Positions 1-7,658 are shown, numbered from the stretch's first letter. The stretch: 64,000 nt of DNA from Pseudosporangium ferrugineum (GCF_003002065.1 NZ_PVZG01000019.1:1-64000), one strand, 5' to 3'. The notes: generated by a model not told the origin, from the sequence alone. Program-made: numbers and translations.

Positions 1-78
1 ATTCGATGCCTCAAGCGGTATGTCGCCCGTGAGCTCTACCAACTCATCACCACAAACGATCTTGAACTCGCCGCTTGA
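1..78 (+). mobile_element. 3' end of an IS110-family transposase gene
   Basis: The first 78 bases read as 25 codons and a TGA in frame 1, entering from outside the window. The residues RCLKRYVARE are typical of the extreme C-terminus of IS110/IS116/IS902 (DEDD) transposases. An IS110 copy therefore lies to the left and its right end should fall just after this stop. I cannot say whether the element is intact. No terminal inverted repeat is expected for this family and none is seen. Confidence 0.7.
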
Positions 79-133
79 CATCCATAGGAGCATCCTCCGC
101 GCCGTCCCGCGCCGGCCCCGCGCCGCCTGAGCC

Positions 134-189
134 CCACGCGCCGCCTCGCGCTGCTTGAGCGCCACGCGCCGCCTCGCGCTGCTTGAGCC
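134..189. repeat. Two direct 28-bp repeats
   Basis: Two adjacent 28-bp units (134-161 and 162-189) differ only in the last base. Shorter related pieces, built around GCGCCGCCTGAGC, lie on both sides. The repeats sit in the roughly 180-bp non-coding stretch between the IS110 end and the VOC gene. I see no gene in them. Confidence 0.75.
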
Positions 190-255
190 CCGCGCCGCCT
201 GCCCCCCGGCGGCCCGGTCCTCGCGTGGGGCGGTCGCCGGTCAGGAACGTAGGTG

Positions 256-280
256 ATTGCGGTCAGGGACTGACCGCAAT
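256..280. promoter_or_regulatory. Perfect inverted repeat, likely operator of the VOC gene
   Basis: The arms ATTGCGGTCA and TGACCGCAAT are exact reverse complements separated by 5 bases (GGGAC). The repeat ends 18 bp before the ATG at 299, so it would sit over or next to the promoter. The cognate regulator is not identifiable; the downstream HxlR gene is one candidate. A further TGACCGTAT half-like copy lies at the start codon. Confidence 0.65.
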
Positions 281-298
281 TGCGGGCAGGCTGACCGT

Positions 299-676
299 AT
301 GACAGCGACCTGGAAGATCGAACTCATCCCCGTGCCGGTCACCGATGTGGACCGGGCCAAGGCGTTCTACGAGCGGATCGGCTTTCACGCCGACCACGAC
401 CACCGGGTGCGCGACGGCCTGCGGTTCGTGCAGCTCACCCCGCCCGGATCGGCCTGCTCGATCGTGATCGGCGAGGGGGTGACCGACAAGGTGCCGGGCA
501 GCCAGCGGATCCAGGTCGTGGTGGCCGACGCCGCGGCCGCGCGCGCCGGCCTGCGGGAGGCCGGCGTCGACGCCTCCGACGTCGACGAGCAGCCGTGGGG
601 CCGGTTCGTCCACTTCCGGGACCCCGACGGCAACGGCTGGGCCCTGCAGGCGATCGGGTCCCGGCCGAACGGCTGA
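299..676 (+). CDS. VOC family (glyoxalase/bleomycin-resistance fold) protein
   Basis: This 125-residue protein is one vicinal-oxygen-chelate domain made of two beta-alpha-beta-beta-beta halves. The first half starts near KIELIPVPVTDVDRAKAFYE and the second ends with the characteristic FRDPDGNGWALQ. Family members are metal-dependent glyoxalases, dioxygenases or drug-binding proteins; the substrate here cannot be told. The ATG at 299 is preferred over an upstream in-frame TTG at 257 because the added residues do not fit the fold and the TTG lies inside the inverted repeat at 256-280. The NTF2-like pseudogene follows after 24 bp. Confidence 0.85.
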   Translation: MTATWKIELIPVPVTDVDRAKAFYERIGFHADHDHRVRDGLRFVQLTPPGSACSIVIGEGVTDKVPGSQRIQVVVADAAAARAGLREAGVDASDVDEQPWGRFVHFRDPDGNGWALQAIGSRPNG

Positions 677-700
677 CCGGCTTCCCCGTACGCTGGCGGG

Positions 701-1094
701 GTGATCGATTTTCGCCGTGCGGTGGAAGCACGGGACCCCGACGCCATCGCCGCGACCCTGGCCGACGACGTGGTGTTCCGCAGTCCGGTGGCGTTCAAGC
801 CCTACCCCGGCAAGCCGATCACCGCGGCGATCCTGCGCGGCGTCCTGCGGGTGTTCGAGGACTTCCGGTACGTCCGGGAGCTCGGCGGCGACGGCGGACG
901 CGACCACGCGCTGGTCTTCGAGGCGCGGATCGGGGACGTCGCCGTCGAGGGCTGACTTCCTGCACCTCGACGAGAACGGCCTGATCGACGAGTTCACCGT
1001 GATGGTCCGCCCGCTGTCCGCCGCGCAGGCCCTGGCCGGGGCGATGGCCGCCCAGTTCGACCGGATCCAGCAGGAAGCCGTCCCCGGCCGGTAG
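701..1094 (+). pseudogene. Nuclear transport factor 2-like (SnoaL-fold) protein, frameshifted
   Basis: From the GTG at 701 the frame encodes 84 residues of an NTF2/SnoaL-like domain and stops at 953-955. The missing last strands (ADFLHLDENGLIDEFTVMVR and on to the TAG at 1092-1094) continue in another frame from about 953. A loss of two bases near 950 (a GC in VEG-ADF) would restore one protein of about 131 residues. Such proteins are small cone-shaped hydrolase or isomerase-fold proteins, often of unknown function. A sequencing error is the alternative to a real mutation. Confidence 0.7.
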
Positions 1095-1183
1095 GCCGCC
1101 GTGGTGGTCACCGGCCGCCCGGGTGACGAGCCACTCGCCCGTCTCCCCGTCCGGGGCATGCCGGCGACCGTGGCGAAATCCCG

Positions 1184-1573
1184 TCAGCCGGCGTCCTCGT
1201 CGAAGCGGCGGCGGGCGCCCTCGATGGCGGCGAGGTAGCGGTGCGTCCAGCCGCACATCGCGTCGACCGTGGCCTGCAGCGCCCGGCCCGGCTCGGTGAG
1301 GGAGTATTCGACGCGGGGCGGCACGGTCGGGTAGACCTTGCGTTCCACGAGGCCGTAGCGCTCGAGCATGCGCAGGTTCTGGGTGAGCATCTTGTGGCTG
1401 ATGCCCTCGACCTGCGGGCGCAGCTCGCTGAAGCGCAGGGTGCGGTCGCCCAGCGCCTCGATGATCAGGAGCGCCCACTTGTTGGCGACATCCGAGAAGA
1501 TCTCCCGCGCCAGGGAGTCGGCGCGCCGCAGGTCCGCGTCCTCCGGTGAGCCCGTGTACTGCTTCGTCGCCAT
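1184..1573 (-). CDS. HxlR-family winged-helix transcriptional regulator
   Basis: The 129-residue protein is a single HxlR winged helix. It carries the family signature around KWALLIIEALGDRTLRFSEL, the recognition region ISHKMLTQNLRMLERYGLV and the wing VPPRVEYSLTEPGRAL. HxlR proteins bind DNA as dimers and usually control neighbouring detoxification or redox genes. The start at 1573 is chosen because GGAG lies 6-10 bases upstream; a longer in-frame start at 1606 would add 11 residues without support. There is no conserved N-terminal cysteine, so redox sensing is not indicated. Confidence 0.9.
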   Translation of the reverse strand: MATKQYTGSPEDADLRRADSLAREIFSDVANKWALLIIEALGDRTLRFSELRPQVEGISHKMLTQNLRMLERYGLVERKVYPTVPPRVEYSLTEPGRALQATVDAMCGWTHRYLAAIEGARRRFDEDAG

Positions 1574-1631
1574 CGAGCTCCGATCTCCCTGCCTCACCGA
1601 CCTCACGAGAGTAGCGGCGATCGGGCGCGGG

Positions 1632-3014
1632 TCAGCGGCGTCCGGCCTCCTCCTTCCACGCGGTCAGCGTCGCGCCGTCGTGGTACCGGCCGCCGCGGAC
1701 CACCCCGCCCACGGCGTGCAACCCGGCCACCGAGACGGTCGGGTCGCGGTCGAGCAGGACGAGGTCGGCCTCCTTGCCGGCCTCGACCGTGCCGGCGTCC
1801 CGCTCGCGGTGCAGGAAGCGGGCGGGGTCGCTGGTGGCGGCCCGCAGGATCCGCAGCGGGCTCAGCCCCGCCTCGGCGAGCAGGTCGAACTCGTCGTGCA
1901 GGGAGGCGCCGGCGACGACCCAGGCCGCGCCGACCGCGTCGGTGCCGGCCAGCAGCGGGGCGCCCTCCTCGTCGAGGATCCGTACGAGGCGCAGCTGAAG
2001 GGCGAACTGCTCGGCGAAGACGGCGCGGCGGCGTTCGTCGAACTTGCGGCGGAAGGCGGCGGCCGCGGCGGCCCAGGTCCTCCGCTCCTTCGCGGTGACG
2101 TAGCGCAGGTCGGGGTCGGCGGCGAACGCCGGGTCGTCGCAGAGCTGCTGGCCCCGGAGCCGGATCAGCGTCGGGCAGTTCCAGGTGTCGTTCGCGGCGA
2201 ACTCGCGGGCCAGCTCGCGGGCCCTGCCCTCGTCGAAGCCGGCGATCGCGTCGCGGGTGGCGTCCAGGGTGGCGGAGCTGGTCAGCTGGGCCGGGTTGAC
2301 CACGAGTCGCTGGAGCATCCGGTCGGCCACCCGGCCGGCGAACGGGATCCGGAACGGTGGCGCCGGGATCGGGCCGCGCCCCGGGGCCGGCTGTTCCTCG
2401 TGGCAGGAGCACCCGGCCAGCACGCCGAGTCCGGGGCCGAGGTGCTCGATCGACCGGAATCCGGCCGCCGAGGCCGCGCGGACGTCGATCCCGGCCGGCA
2501 GGTGGCCCGCCACCGGCAGGGACAGGCGGTCGGCCTCCGCCTGGACGGCGGCGTACACCTCGGGGGTGATCAGGGCCGCCTTGACGAAGTCGGCGCCGTC
2601 GCGCGCCTGGCGGCGTACCTCCGCCGCCGCCGTGCCGGGCCGGCCGGCGTTCAGCGGGGTGAGCACCGGGCCGGGGGTGGCGAGCAGGCGCGGCGTACGG
2701 TCGTCGTCCGCCGCCCGCCGGCGCCGGCGCAGCAGCCCGGGGGTGCCGCTCATCTGCCGGTATCCGGTGATCCCGAAGGCGAGCATCAGCCGCAGCTCCG
2801 GGGTGGGATCGCCCAGGTTGAGCGGATGCGCGTGCATGTCGGCGTACCCGGGCACGACGAAACGCCCCCGCCCGTCGACGTCCGGCGCCTCCCCGGCCGG
2901 CCCGCTCGTGGCACCGATCCCGGCGATCCGCCCGCCGTCGATGTGGACGTCCTGGTGCGGGGTGACCGAGCCGTCGCGGGGGTCGACGACGGCGACGTCG
3001 CAGATGCGGTACAT
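1632..3014 (-). CDS. Metal-dependent amidohydrolase (imidazolonepropionase-like)
   Basis: This 460-residue protein opens with the composite beta-sandwich of cytosolic amidohydrolases, then has VVPGYADMHAHP, whose HxH binds the first metal. A carboxylated-lysine/His core follows (FVKAALITPE and VAGHLP, HLGPG), and the metal-binding aspartate sits in LLAGTDAVG. No signal peptide is seen. Relatives hydrolyse cyclic amides or dipeptides; the substrate here is unknown. The gene diverges from the TetR gene at 3078 and the 63-bp gap holds a perfect operator, so TetR-controlled expression is likely. A ribosome-binding GGAGGT lies 4-9 bases before the ATG. Confidence 0.88.
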   Translation of the reverse strand: MYRICDVAVVDPRDGSVTPHQDVHIDGGRIAGIGATSGPAGEAPDVDGRGRFVVPGYADMHAHPLNLGDPTPELRLMLAFGITGYRQMSGTPGLLRRRRRAADDDRTPRLLATPGPVLTPLNAGRPGTAAAEVRRQARDGADFVKAALITPEVYAAVQAEADRLSLPVAGHLPAGIDVRAASAAGFRSIEHLGPGLGVLAGCSCHEEQPAPGRGPIPAPPFRIPFAGRVADRMLQRLVVNPAQLTSSATLDATRDAIAGFDEGRARELAREFAANDTWNCPTLIRLRGQQLCDDPAFAADPDLRYVTAKERRTWAAAAAAFRRKFDERRRAVFAEQFALQLRLVRILDEEGAPLLAGTDAVGAAWVVAGASLHDEFDLLAEAGLSPLRILRAATSDPARFLHRERDAGTVEAGKEADLVLLDRDPTVSVAGLHAVGGVVRGGRYHDGATLTAWKEEAGRR

Positions 3015-3030
3015 CGGGGTACCTCCGAAA

Positions 3031-3054
3031 ATAGTGAACAGATTTGTTCACTAT
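3031..3054. promoter_or_regulatory. Perfect 24-bp inverted repeat, probable TetR operator
   Basis: ATAGTGAACA and TGTTCACTAT are exact reverse complements around GATT. The site lies between the divergent amidohydrolase (start 3014) and TetR (start 3078) genes. It is AT-rich against its surroundings, as expected for overlapping promoters, and fits the size and symmetry of TetR-family operators. Binding by the adjacent TetR protein is inference. Confidence 0.8.
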
Positions 3055-3077
3055 AGACGGCCCGTCAGAATGGGGTC

Positions 3078-3665
3078 GTGAGCCCGCCACCCGCCACCCG
3101 CCGTCGCGGCCCCGCGCTGACCGAGGCGATCTACCTCGCCACGCTGGACCAGCTCGGCCGCACCGGCTTCGCCGAGCTGTCCTTCGACCGGATCGCGACG
3201 GCGGCCGGCACCGGCAAGGCGGCCCTCTACCGCCGCTGGTCCGGCCCGGACGCGCTGGTGCTGGCCGCGCTGACCGATCCGGCGACCGGCTTCGGGCAAC
3301 CACCCACCCCACCGGGTACGGGCTCCCTGCGCGCCGACCTGATCACGCTGCTGAGCGGGTTCGTCCGCGCCCTCGGCGAGCCGCGCGGGCGGGCGCTGCG
3401 GCCGCTGATGGCGTACCGGCACCAGCATCCGGAGCTGTTCGCGCAGGTGTGGGAGTCGGTGGTCCGGCCGGCCCACGAGGTGCTGATGGAGGTGCTGCGC
3501 GAGGCGGCGGCGCGGGGCGAGGCCGACCCGGCGCGGGTCACCTGGCGCAGCGCCGAGGTCGGGCCGCGGATGCTGCTCGTGGAGGCGTGGCGCGCGGACT
3601 CGATCGGCGACGACGAGGTGATCGCCGTGGTCGACGAGATCCTCGTCCCGCTGGTCGCGCCCTGA
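3078..3665 (+). CDS. TetR/AcrR-family transcriptional repressor
   Basis: The 195-residue protein has an N-terminal TetR helix-turn-helix at about residues 13-60, with the typical recognition helix FDRIATAAGTGKAALYRRW. It is followed by an all-helical ligand-binding domain of the TetR_C type. It most likely represses itself and the divergent amidohydrolase through the repeat at 3031-3054; the effector may be a substrate of that enzyme. The GTG start at 3078 begins right after the operator region. The stop codon lies inside the first of three 17-bp direct repeats. Confidence 0.92.
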   Translation: MSPPPATRRRGPALTEAIYLATLDQLGRTGFAELSFDRIATAAGTGKAALYRRWSGPDALVLAALTDPATGFGQPPTPPGTGSLRADLITLLSGFVRALGEPRGRALRPLMAYRHQHPELFAQVWESVVRPAHEVLMEVLREAAARGEADPARVTWRSAEVGPRMLLVEAWRADSIGDDEVIAVVDEILVPLVAP

Positions 3666-3704
3666 GCCGCGTCGCGCCCTGAGCCGCGTCGCGCCCTGAG
3701 CCGC
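3654..3704. repeat. Three perfect 17-bp tandem repeats across the TetR stop codon
   Basis: The unit GTCGCGCCCTGAGCCGC occurs three times without a mismatch (3654-3670, 3671-3687, 3688-3704). The first copy contains the last codons and TGA of the TetR gene, so the array looks like recent duplication of the gene's tail. The following 125 bp up to the next gene are low-complexity GC-rich DNA with no gene. Confidence 0.85.
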
Positions 3705-3829
3705 GGTGCGGCCGGGGCGGCGGTGCGGCCGGTGCGGCGTCGCGGCAGGGGCCGGCGTCGCGGCCGGGGCGGCGGTGGCGTGCGGAAAATCGGGGGCGGG
3801 GGCGATCTTGGGTGGCCATACTGGTGCGC

Positions 3830-4294
3830 ATGAAACTTGCCGAGGCTCTCGCGTTGCGCGCCGATGCGTCCCGGCGCGTCGAGCAGTTGCGTTCCCGGAT
3901 CACCGGCAGCGCGCGCTATCAGGAGGGTGAGGCGCCGGCCGAGGACGCCGCGTCGCTGGTGGGCGAGGCGGCCGAGGTGCTCGACCAGCTGGAGACGCTG
4001 ATCCGGCGGATCAACCGGACGAACGCCGCCACCCCGGCCGAGGGCGGCACCCTCACCGACGCGCTCGCCCGGCGCGACGTGCTGCGGCTGCGGCACAGCC
4101 TGATCACCTCGGCGGCCGACGCGGCCGCCGGCGACGGTCAGCGGGGCTACCGGCAGCTGCGGTCCGAGCTGAAGATGATCCCGGCGCTGCCGGTGGCCGA
4201 CCTGCGCCGCCGGGCCGACGACCTGGCCCGGCAGGTGCGGGAGGTCGACACGCTGATCCAGCGGCTGAACTGGGAGACCGAGCTGATCGACTGA
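3830..4294 (+). CDS. DIP1984-family (septicolysin-like) protein
   Basis: This 154-residue, strongly helical protein matches the DIP1984 family. It starts KLAEALALRADASRRVEQL, has RINRTN in the middle and ends LARQVREVDTLIQRLNWETEL. The family is conserved in actinobacteria and its biochemical role is not established; the charged helical-bundle character is visible directly. The start at 3830 is preferred to an in-frame ATG at 3812 because it gives the family-typical N-terminus. Its stop codon overlaps the first bases of the structured RNA at 4293-4516, so the two may be co-transcribed and may work together. Confidence 0.85.
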   Translation: MKLAEALALRADASRRVEQLRSRITGSARYQEGEAPAEDAASLVGEAAEVLDQLETLIRRINRTNAATPAEGGTLTDALARRDVLRLRHSLITSAADAAAGDGQRGYRQLRSELKMIPALPVADLRRRADDLARQVREVDTLIQRLNWETELID

Positions 4295-4516
4295 GGGATG
4301 CGGAGCAGGTAGCCGACGTGGAGGCGTGCACGAACCCGAGGGCCGGCGGGTGATCCGGCCCACTCGTGGCGCGCCGGGGGCAGGCGCGGGGGTTCGATTC
4401 CCCGACGCACAACGCATGCCCAGCACAGGACACAGGTGACGGCGCACGGGGCACGGCACACCACCGGGTGCAGATCCACGTCGGCGAGGGCGGGTAAGGG
4501 GAACTCCGCATCCCTC
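4293..4516 (+). ncRNA. Y-RNA-like, tRNA-mimicking structured RNA
   Basis: Nested helices can be drawn. The outer stem is 4293-4305 (GAGGGATGCGGAG) with 4504-4516, 13 perfect pairs. A second stem is 4313-4321 with 4476-4484, 9 perfect pairs. A 7-pair acceptor-like stem is 4323-4329 (GGCGTGC) with 4414-4420 (GCATGCC), with one G-U. Inside are a hairpin (4337-4366) and a T-arm-like hairpin (4384-4408) whose loop region reads GGTTCGATTCC, the tRNA B-box consensus. A long end-pairing stem joined to a tRNA-like module is the known architecture of bacterial Y RNAs (YrlA). The T-arm motif fixes the plus strand. No Ro/TROVE gene is in the window. Confidence 0.72.
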
Positions 4517-4539
4517 GGGCGCGCCGGTGCCGGATTCGG

Positions 4540-5538
4540 TCACCCGTGCGGGGAGACGCGGGCCGGCTTGGGGGTCCGGGACGAGAAGGTGCGGCGGTAG
4601 TCGGTCGGGGTGGTGCCTGTCGCGAGCCGGAAGTGGTGGCGGAAGTTCGCCGGGGTGCCCAGGCCGCAGGCCCGGCCGATGTGGTCGATGCCGGCGTCGG
4701 TCGTCTCGAGCAGTTCGCGGGCGCGGCTGATCCGGGCGGCCGTGAGCCACTTGACCGGGCTGACCCCGAGCTGGGCGGTGAACCGCCGGGCGAACGTACG
4801 CTCGGCGACCGCGGCGTGCGCGGCCAGCTCGGCGACCGTCAGCGGGGTGTCGAGGCGGCGCAGCGCCCACTCCAGGGTCGCGCTCAGCTCGGTGCGGTCC
4901 GGCGGCGCGGGCGGGTGGGGAACGTACTGGGCCTGGCCGCCCTCGCGGTGCGGCGCGGCCACGATGCCGCGGGCGATCGCCGTGGCCGTGGCCGCGCCGC
5001 AGTCCCGGCGCAGCAGGTGCAGGCAGAGGTCGATGCCGCTGGCCACCCCGGCCGAGGTGAGCAGGGAGCCGGCGTCGACGTAGAGCACGCCGGGGTCCAC
5101 CTCGATGCGCGGATGCCGGCGGGCCAGCTCGTCGGTGAGCAGCCAGTGGGTGGTCGCGCGCTTGCCGTCGAGCAGGCCGGTGGAGGCCAGGGCGAACGCG
5201 CCCGTGCAGATCGTGGCGATCCGCGCGCCCCGGGAGTGCGCCTCGAGCAGCGCGTCCCGTACGTCCGGGGTGGCGTCCGGCGGGGTGTCCCGCTCCGAGC
5301 CCCGGTGGGCCGGCACGATCACCGTGTCCGCCGTGACGACCTCGTCGAGGCCGTGGGGCGCGGTGAGCGACCAGCCGTAGAGGGTCTCGACCGGCCCGGC
5401 GGACCGGCCGCACAGGATGACGTCGTAGCGGCGGTCGTGGAGGCCGAAGGTCTGGAACGGCATGCCGACCTCCATCGGCTGCACACCGTCGAGGGCGAGC
5501 ACCGCGACGCGATGGCGCCGCCGGGACGAACCGGTCAT
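4540..5538 (-). CDS. GlxA-family transcriptional regulator (PfpI-like domain plus AraC HTH)
   Basis: The 332-residue protein has an N-terminal DJ-1/PfpI amidotransferase-like domain (about 10-190), including ARIATICTGAFALASTGLLDG at the nucleophile-elbow position with Cys kept. A C-terminal AraC helix-turn-helix (about 215-315, ATGTTPTDYRR at its end) follows. GlxA regulators usually activate genes for amine, amide or isonitrile metabolism. It diverges from the PfpI-family gene at 5609 with a 70-bp gap, which suggests that gene is its target. The ATG at 5538 fits the domain start. Confidence 0.92.
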   Translation of the reverse strand: MTGSSRRRHRVAVLALDGVQPMEVGMPFQTFGLHDRRYDVILCGRSAGPVETLYGWSLTAPHGLDEVVTADTVIVPAHRGSERDTPPDATPDVRDALLEAHSRGARIATICTGAFALASTGLLDGKRATTHWLLTDELARRHPRIEVDPGVLYVDAGSLLTSAGVASGIDLCLHLLRRDCGAATATAIARGIVAAPHREGGQAQYVPHPPAPPDRTELSATLEWALRRLDTPLTVAELAAHAAVAERTFARRFTAQLGVSPVKWLTAARISRARELLETTDAGIDHIGRACGLGTPANFRHHFRLATGTTPTDYRRTFSSRTPKPARVSPHG

Positions 5539-5608
5539 GGCTGAATTTTATCGATGAGGGGCATTCCTGCTACTCGTCGCGGCGGGGCGGGCCGCGAAGG
5601 ATGGGGGC

Positions 5609-6295
5609 ATGACTGATACCCGGCCCTACCGCATCACCGTGCTCCTGTTCGACGGCGTCGAGGAGTTGGACTTCATCGGTCCGTGGGAGACGCTCCGGAT
5701 CTGGCAGACGGTGGCGACCCGTCCGGTCAGCGTGCGTACGGCTAGCCTCGACGGGGCGCCCGTACGCTGCGCCCTGGGGTTGAGGGTCACCCCGGACGGC
5801 GCGATCGACGACGAGCCCCTGCCCGACCTCGTCGTGCACCCCGGCGGCCCGGGCATCGACAGGCTCCACGCCGACCGGGCCCATCTGGCCCGGATGCGGG
5901 CCCTCGCGGAGCACGGCACCGTGATGACCTCGGTCTGCAACGGCGCGATGGTCTACGCCGCGGCCGGGTTGCTCGACGGCCGGGCCGCCACCTCCCACTG
6001 GCTCGTCCTCGACGAGCTGGCCGCGCGGCACCCGGAGGTCGAGGTCGTCCGCGACCGGCGCTGGGTGGACACCGGCCCGGTGGTGACCAGCGCGGGCATC
6101 ACCGCCGGCATCGACGTGGCACTGCACCTGATCGACCGGCTGGAGAACACCGGCACGGCCCGGGCGGTGGCCGGCGTGCTCGAGCACCCGTGGGACCCGC
6201 GGGTGGACCGCGTCGCGGCGACCAGCCCGGAGAACCGCCGGCACGCGCTCACCACCATCGTCCCGCTGATGCAGGCGGCCCGCCGGACCGATTGA
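5609..6295 (+). CDS. DJ-1/PfpI-family protein (isonitrile hydratase-like)
   Basis: The 228-residue protein is one PfpI domain. It starts ITVLLFDGVEELDFIGPWE and has the nucleophile elbow MTSVCNGAMVYAAAGLLDG and the following ATSHWLVLDELAARHPEV. This pattern is closest to isonitrile hydratase/InhA-type members, which hydrate isonitriles to N-formamides. The catalytic cysteine is present, but the substrate is inferred only from family resemblance. It is divergent from a GlxA-type regulator that shares the same fold, a common regulator-enzyme pairing. Confidence 0.85.
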   Translation: MTDTRPYRITVLLFDGVEELDFIGPWETLRIWQTVATRPVSVRTASLDGAPVRCALGLRVTPDGAIDDEPLPDLVVHPGGPGIDRLHADRAHLARMRALAEHGTVMTSVCNGAMVYAAAGLLDGRAATSHWLVLDELAARHPEVEVVRDRRWVDTGPVVTSAGITAGIDVALHLIDRLENTGTARAVAGVLEHPWDPRVDRVAATSPENRRHALTTIVPLMQAARRTD

Positions 6296-6310
6296 CCGGC
6301 TCGGCCAGGG

Positions 6311-7615
6311 TCACCCCGGCTTCCCGGAGCGGGCCCACACCGGCCCGTCCGGGAACCGGAACTCCGCGACGGACGCGGGCCGCATGGTGGCGCTGTAACC
6401 GGGCTCCCGCGGCAGGACGTAGCGACCGCCGCGGGTGCGTACCGGATCGGTGAAGTGCTCGTGCAGGTGGTCCACGTACTCGACCATGCGGCCGTCCAGG
6501 CTGGTGCCGACCCGCAGGTAGTCGAAGGCGAACAGGTGCTGCACCAGCTCGCACAGGCCGACCCCGCCGGCGTGCGGGCAGACCGGTACGCCGTACTTCG
6601 CCGCCAGCAGCAGCTCGGCGAGCACCTCGGGGATGCCGCCGACCCGGCAGGCGTCGATCTGCACGACGCGGACCGCCCCGGCCTGGAGCAGCTGCTTGAC
6701 GATGACGCGGTTGGCCGCGACCTCGCCGGTGACGACCCGGATCGGCGCGACCGCCCGCTGGATGCGCGCGTGACCGAGCACGTCGTCGGGGTGCGTCGGC
6801 TCCTCGATCCAGTACGGGTCCGCCTCGGCCAGCGCGGCCGTCCGGGCGATCGCCTCGTCGACCTCCCACACCTGGTTGGCGTCCATCATCAGCAGCGCGT
6901 CCGGCCCGATCTCGGCGCGGATGATCCGGGCCCGGCGCAGGTCGTCGGCCGGCTCCCCGCCCACCTTCATCTTCATCGCCCGCCAGCCGTCCGCGTACGC
7001 CGACCGGGCCAGCTCGCGCACCTTGTCGTCGGGGTAACCGAGCCAGCCCACGCTGGTCGTGTACGACGGCAGCCCGTCCCGCTCGAGCTCGGCGCGCCGC
7101 GCGTCCAGCCCGTCGCGGCCCCGGTCGAGGATCGCCGCCGCGTCGGCCGGGGTGAGCGCGTCGGTGATGTGGCGGAAGTCGACGCAGCCGACCAGCTTGC
7201 CGGTGGGCAGGTCGGCGAGCAGTTGCCACAGCGGCTTGCCGGCCTCCTTGGCGTGCAGGTCCCAGACCGCGTTCACCACCGCGCCGGTGGCCAGGTGGAT
7301 GACGCCCTTCTCGGGGCCGAGCCAGCGCAGCTGGACGTCCGCGCTGAGCGAGCGGGCGAAACCCACCGGGTCGGCCCACAGGTCGGCGAGCGGCCGGCCC
7401 TCGACGTGGTGGGCCAGCGCGCGGACGGCGGCGCAGGTCAGCTCGTTGCCGCGCCCGTTGGTGAAGGTGAATCCGGCGCCGGTCAGCGGGCCGTCGGTGG
7501 CGAGCTCGACGTACGTGGCCGAGTAGTCGCCGCGGTTGACGGCGTCCGAGCCGTCGCCGGCCGCCGCGGTGGGGAAGCGCACGTCGTGTACCCGTACGCC
7601 GGTGATCCGGGTCAT
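6311..7615 (-). CDS. L-fuconate dehydratase (enolase superfamily)
   Basis: The 434-residue protein follows the mandelate-racemase/enolase fold. It has a capping domain with ITGVRVHDVRFPT and SDAVNRGDYSATYVEL, then a barrel with MKMKVGG (catalytic Lys), LLMMDANQVW, WIEEPTHPDD and VTGEVAANR (metal ligands) and CPHAGGVGLCELVQHLFAFDY. These are hallmarks of L-fuconate dehydratase, which converts L-fuconate to 2-keto-3-deoxy-L-fuconate. The ATG at 7615 is used rather than 7633, since the homologous start is MTRITGV. Other fucose-pathway genes are not beside it; an F420 oxidoreductase gene lies 43 bp upstream on the same strand. Confidence 0.9.
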   Translation of the reverse strand: MTRITGVRVHDVRFPTAAAGDGSDAVNRGDYSATYVELATDGPLTGAGFTFTNGRGNELTCAAVRALAHHVEGRPLADLWADPVGFARSLSADVQLRWLGPEKGVIHLATGAVVNAVWDLHAKEAGKPLWQLLADLPTGKLVGCVDFRHITDALTPADAAAILDRGRDGLDARRAELERDGLPSYTTSVGWLGYPDDKVRELARSAYADGWRAMKMKVGGEPADDLRRARIIRAEIGPDALLMMDANQVWEVDEAIARTAALAEADPYWIEEPTHPDDVLGHARIQRAVAPIRVVTGEVAANRVIVKQLLQAGAVRVVQIDACRVGGIPEVLAELLLAAKYGVPVCPHAGGVGLCELVQHLFAFDYLRVGTSLDGRMVEYVDHLHEHFTDPVRTRGGRYVLPREPGYSATMRPASVAEFRFPDGPVWARSGKPG

Positions 7616-7658
7616 CGACAGAAATCTAGACACGTCGATGACCCGGCGTCAACGCCGC

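Noticed and set aside
257..298. An upstream TTG start for the VOC protein
   Set aside because: It lies inside the inverted repeat, and the 14 added residues do not fit the family.
1603..3312. A 569-residue minus-strand frame over the amidohydrolase and TetR genes
   Set aside because: It is Arg/Pro-rich and lies in a shadow frame of two well-supported genes.
4384..4408. A canonical tRNA gene, suggested by the T-arm sequence GGTTCGATTCC
   Set aside because: No anticodon arm with a sensible loop, no standard D-arm and no normal acceptor spacing can be drawn. The T-arm is part of the larger nested structure reported as a Y-RNA-like RNA.
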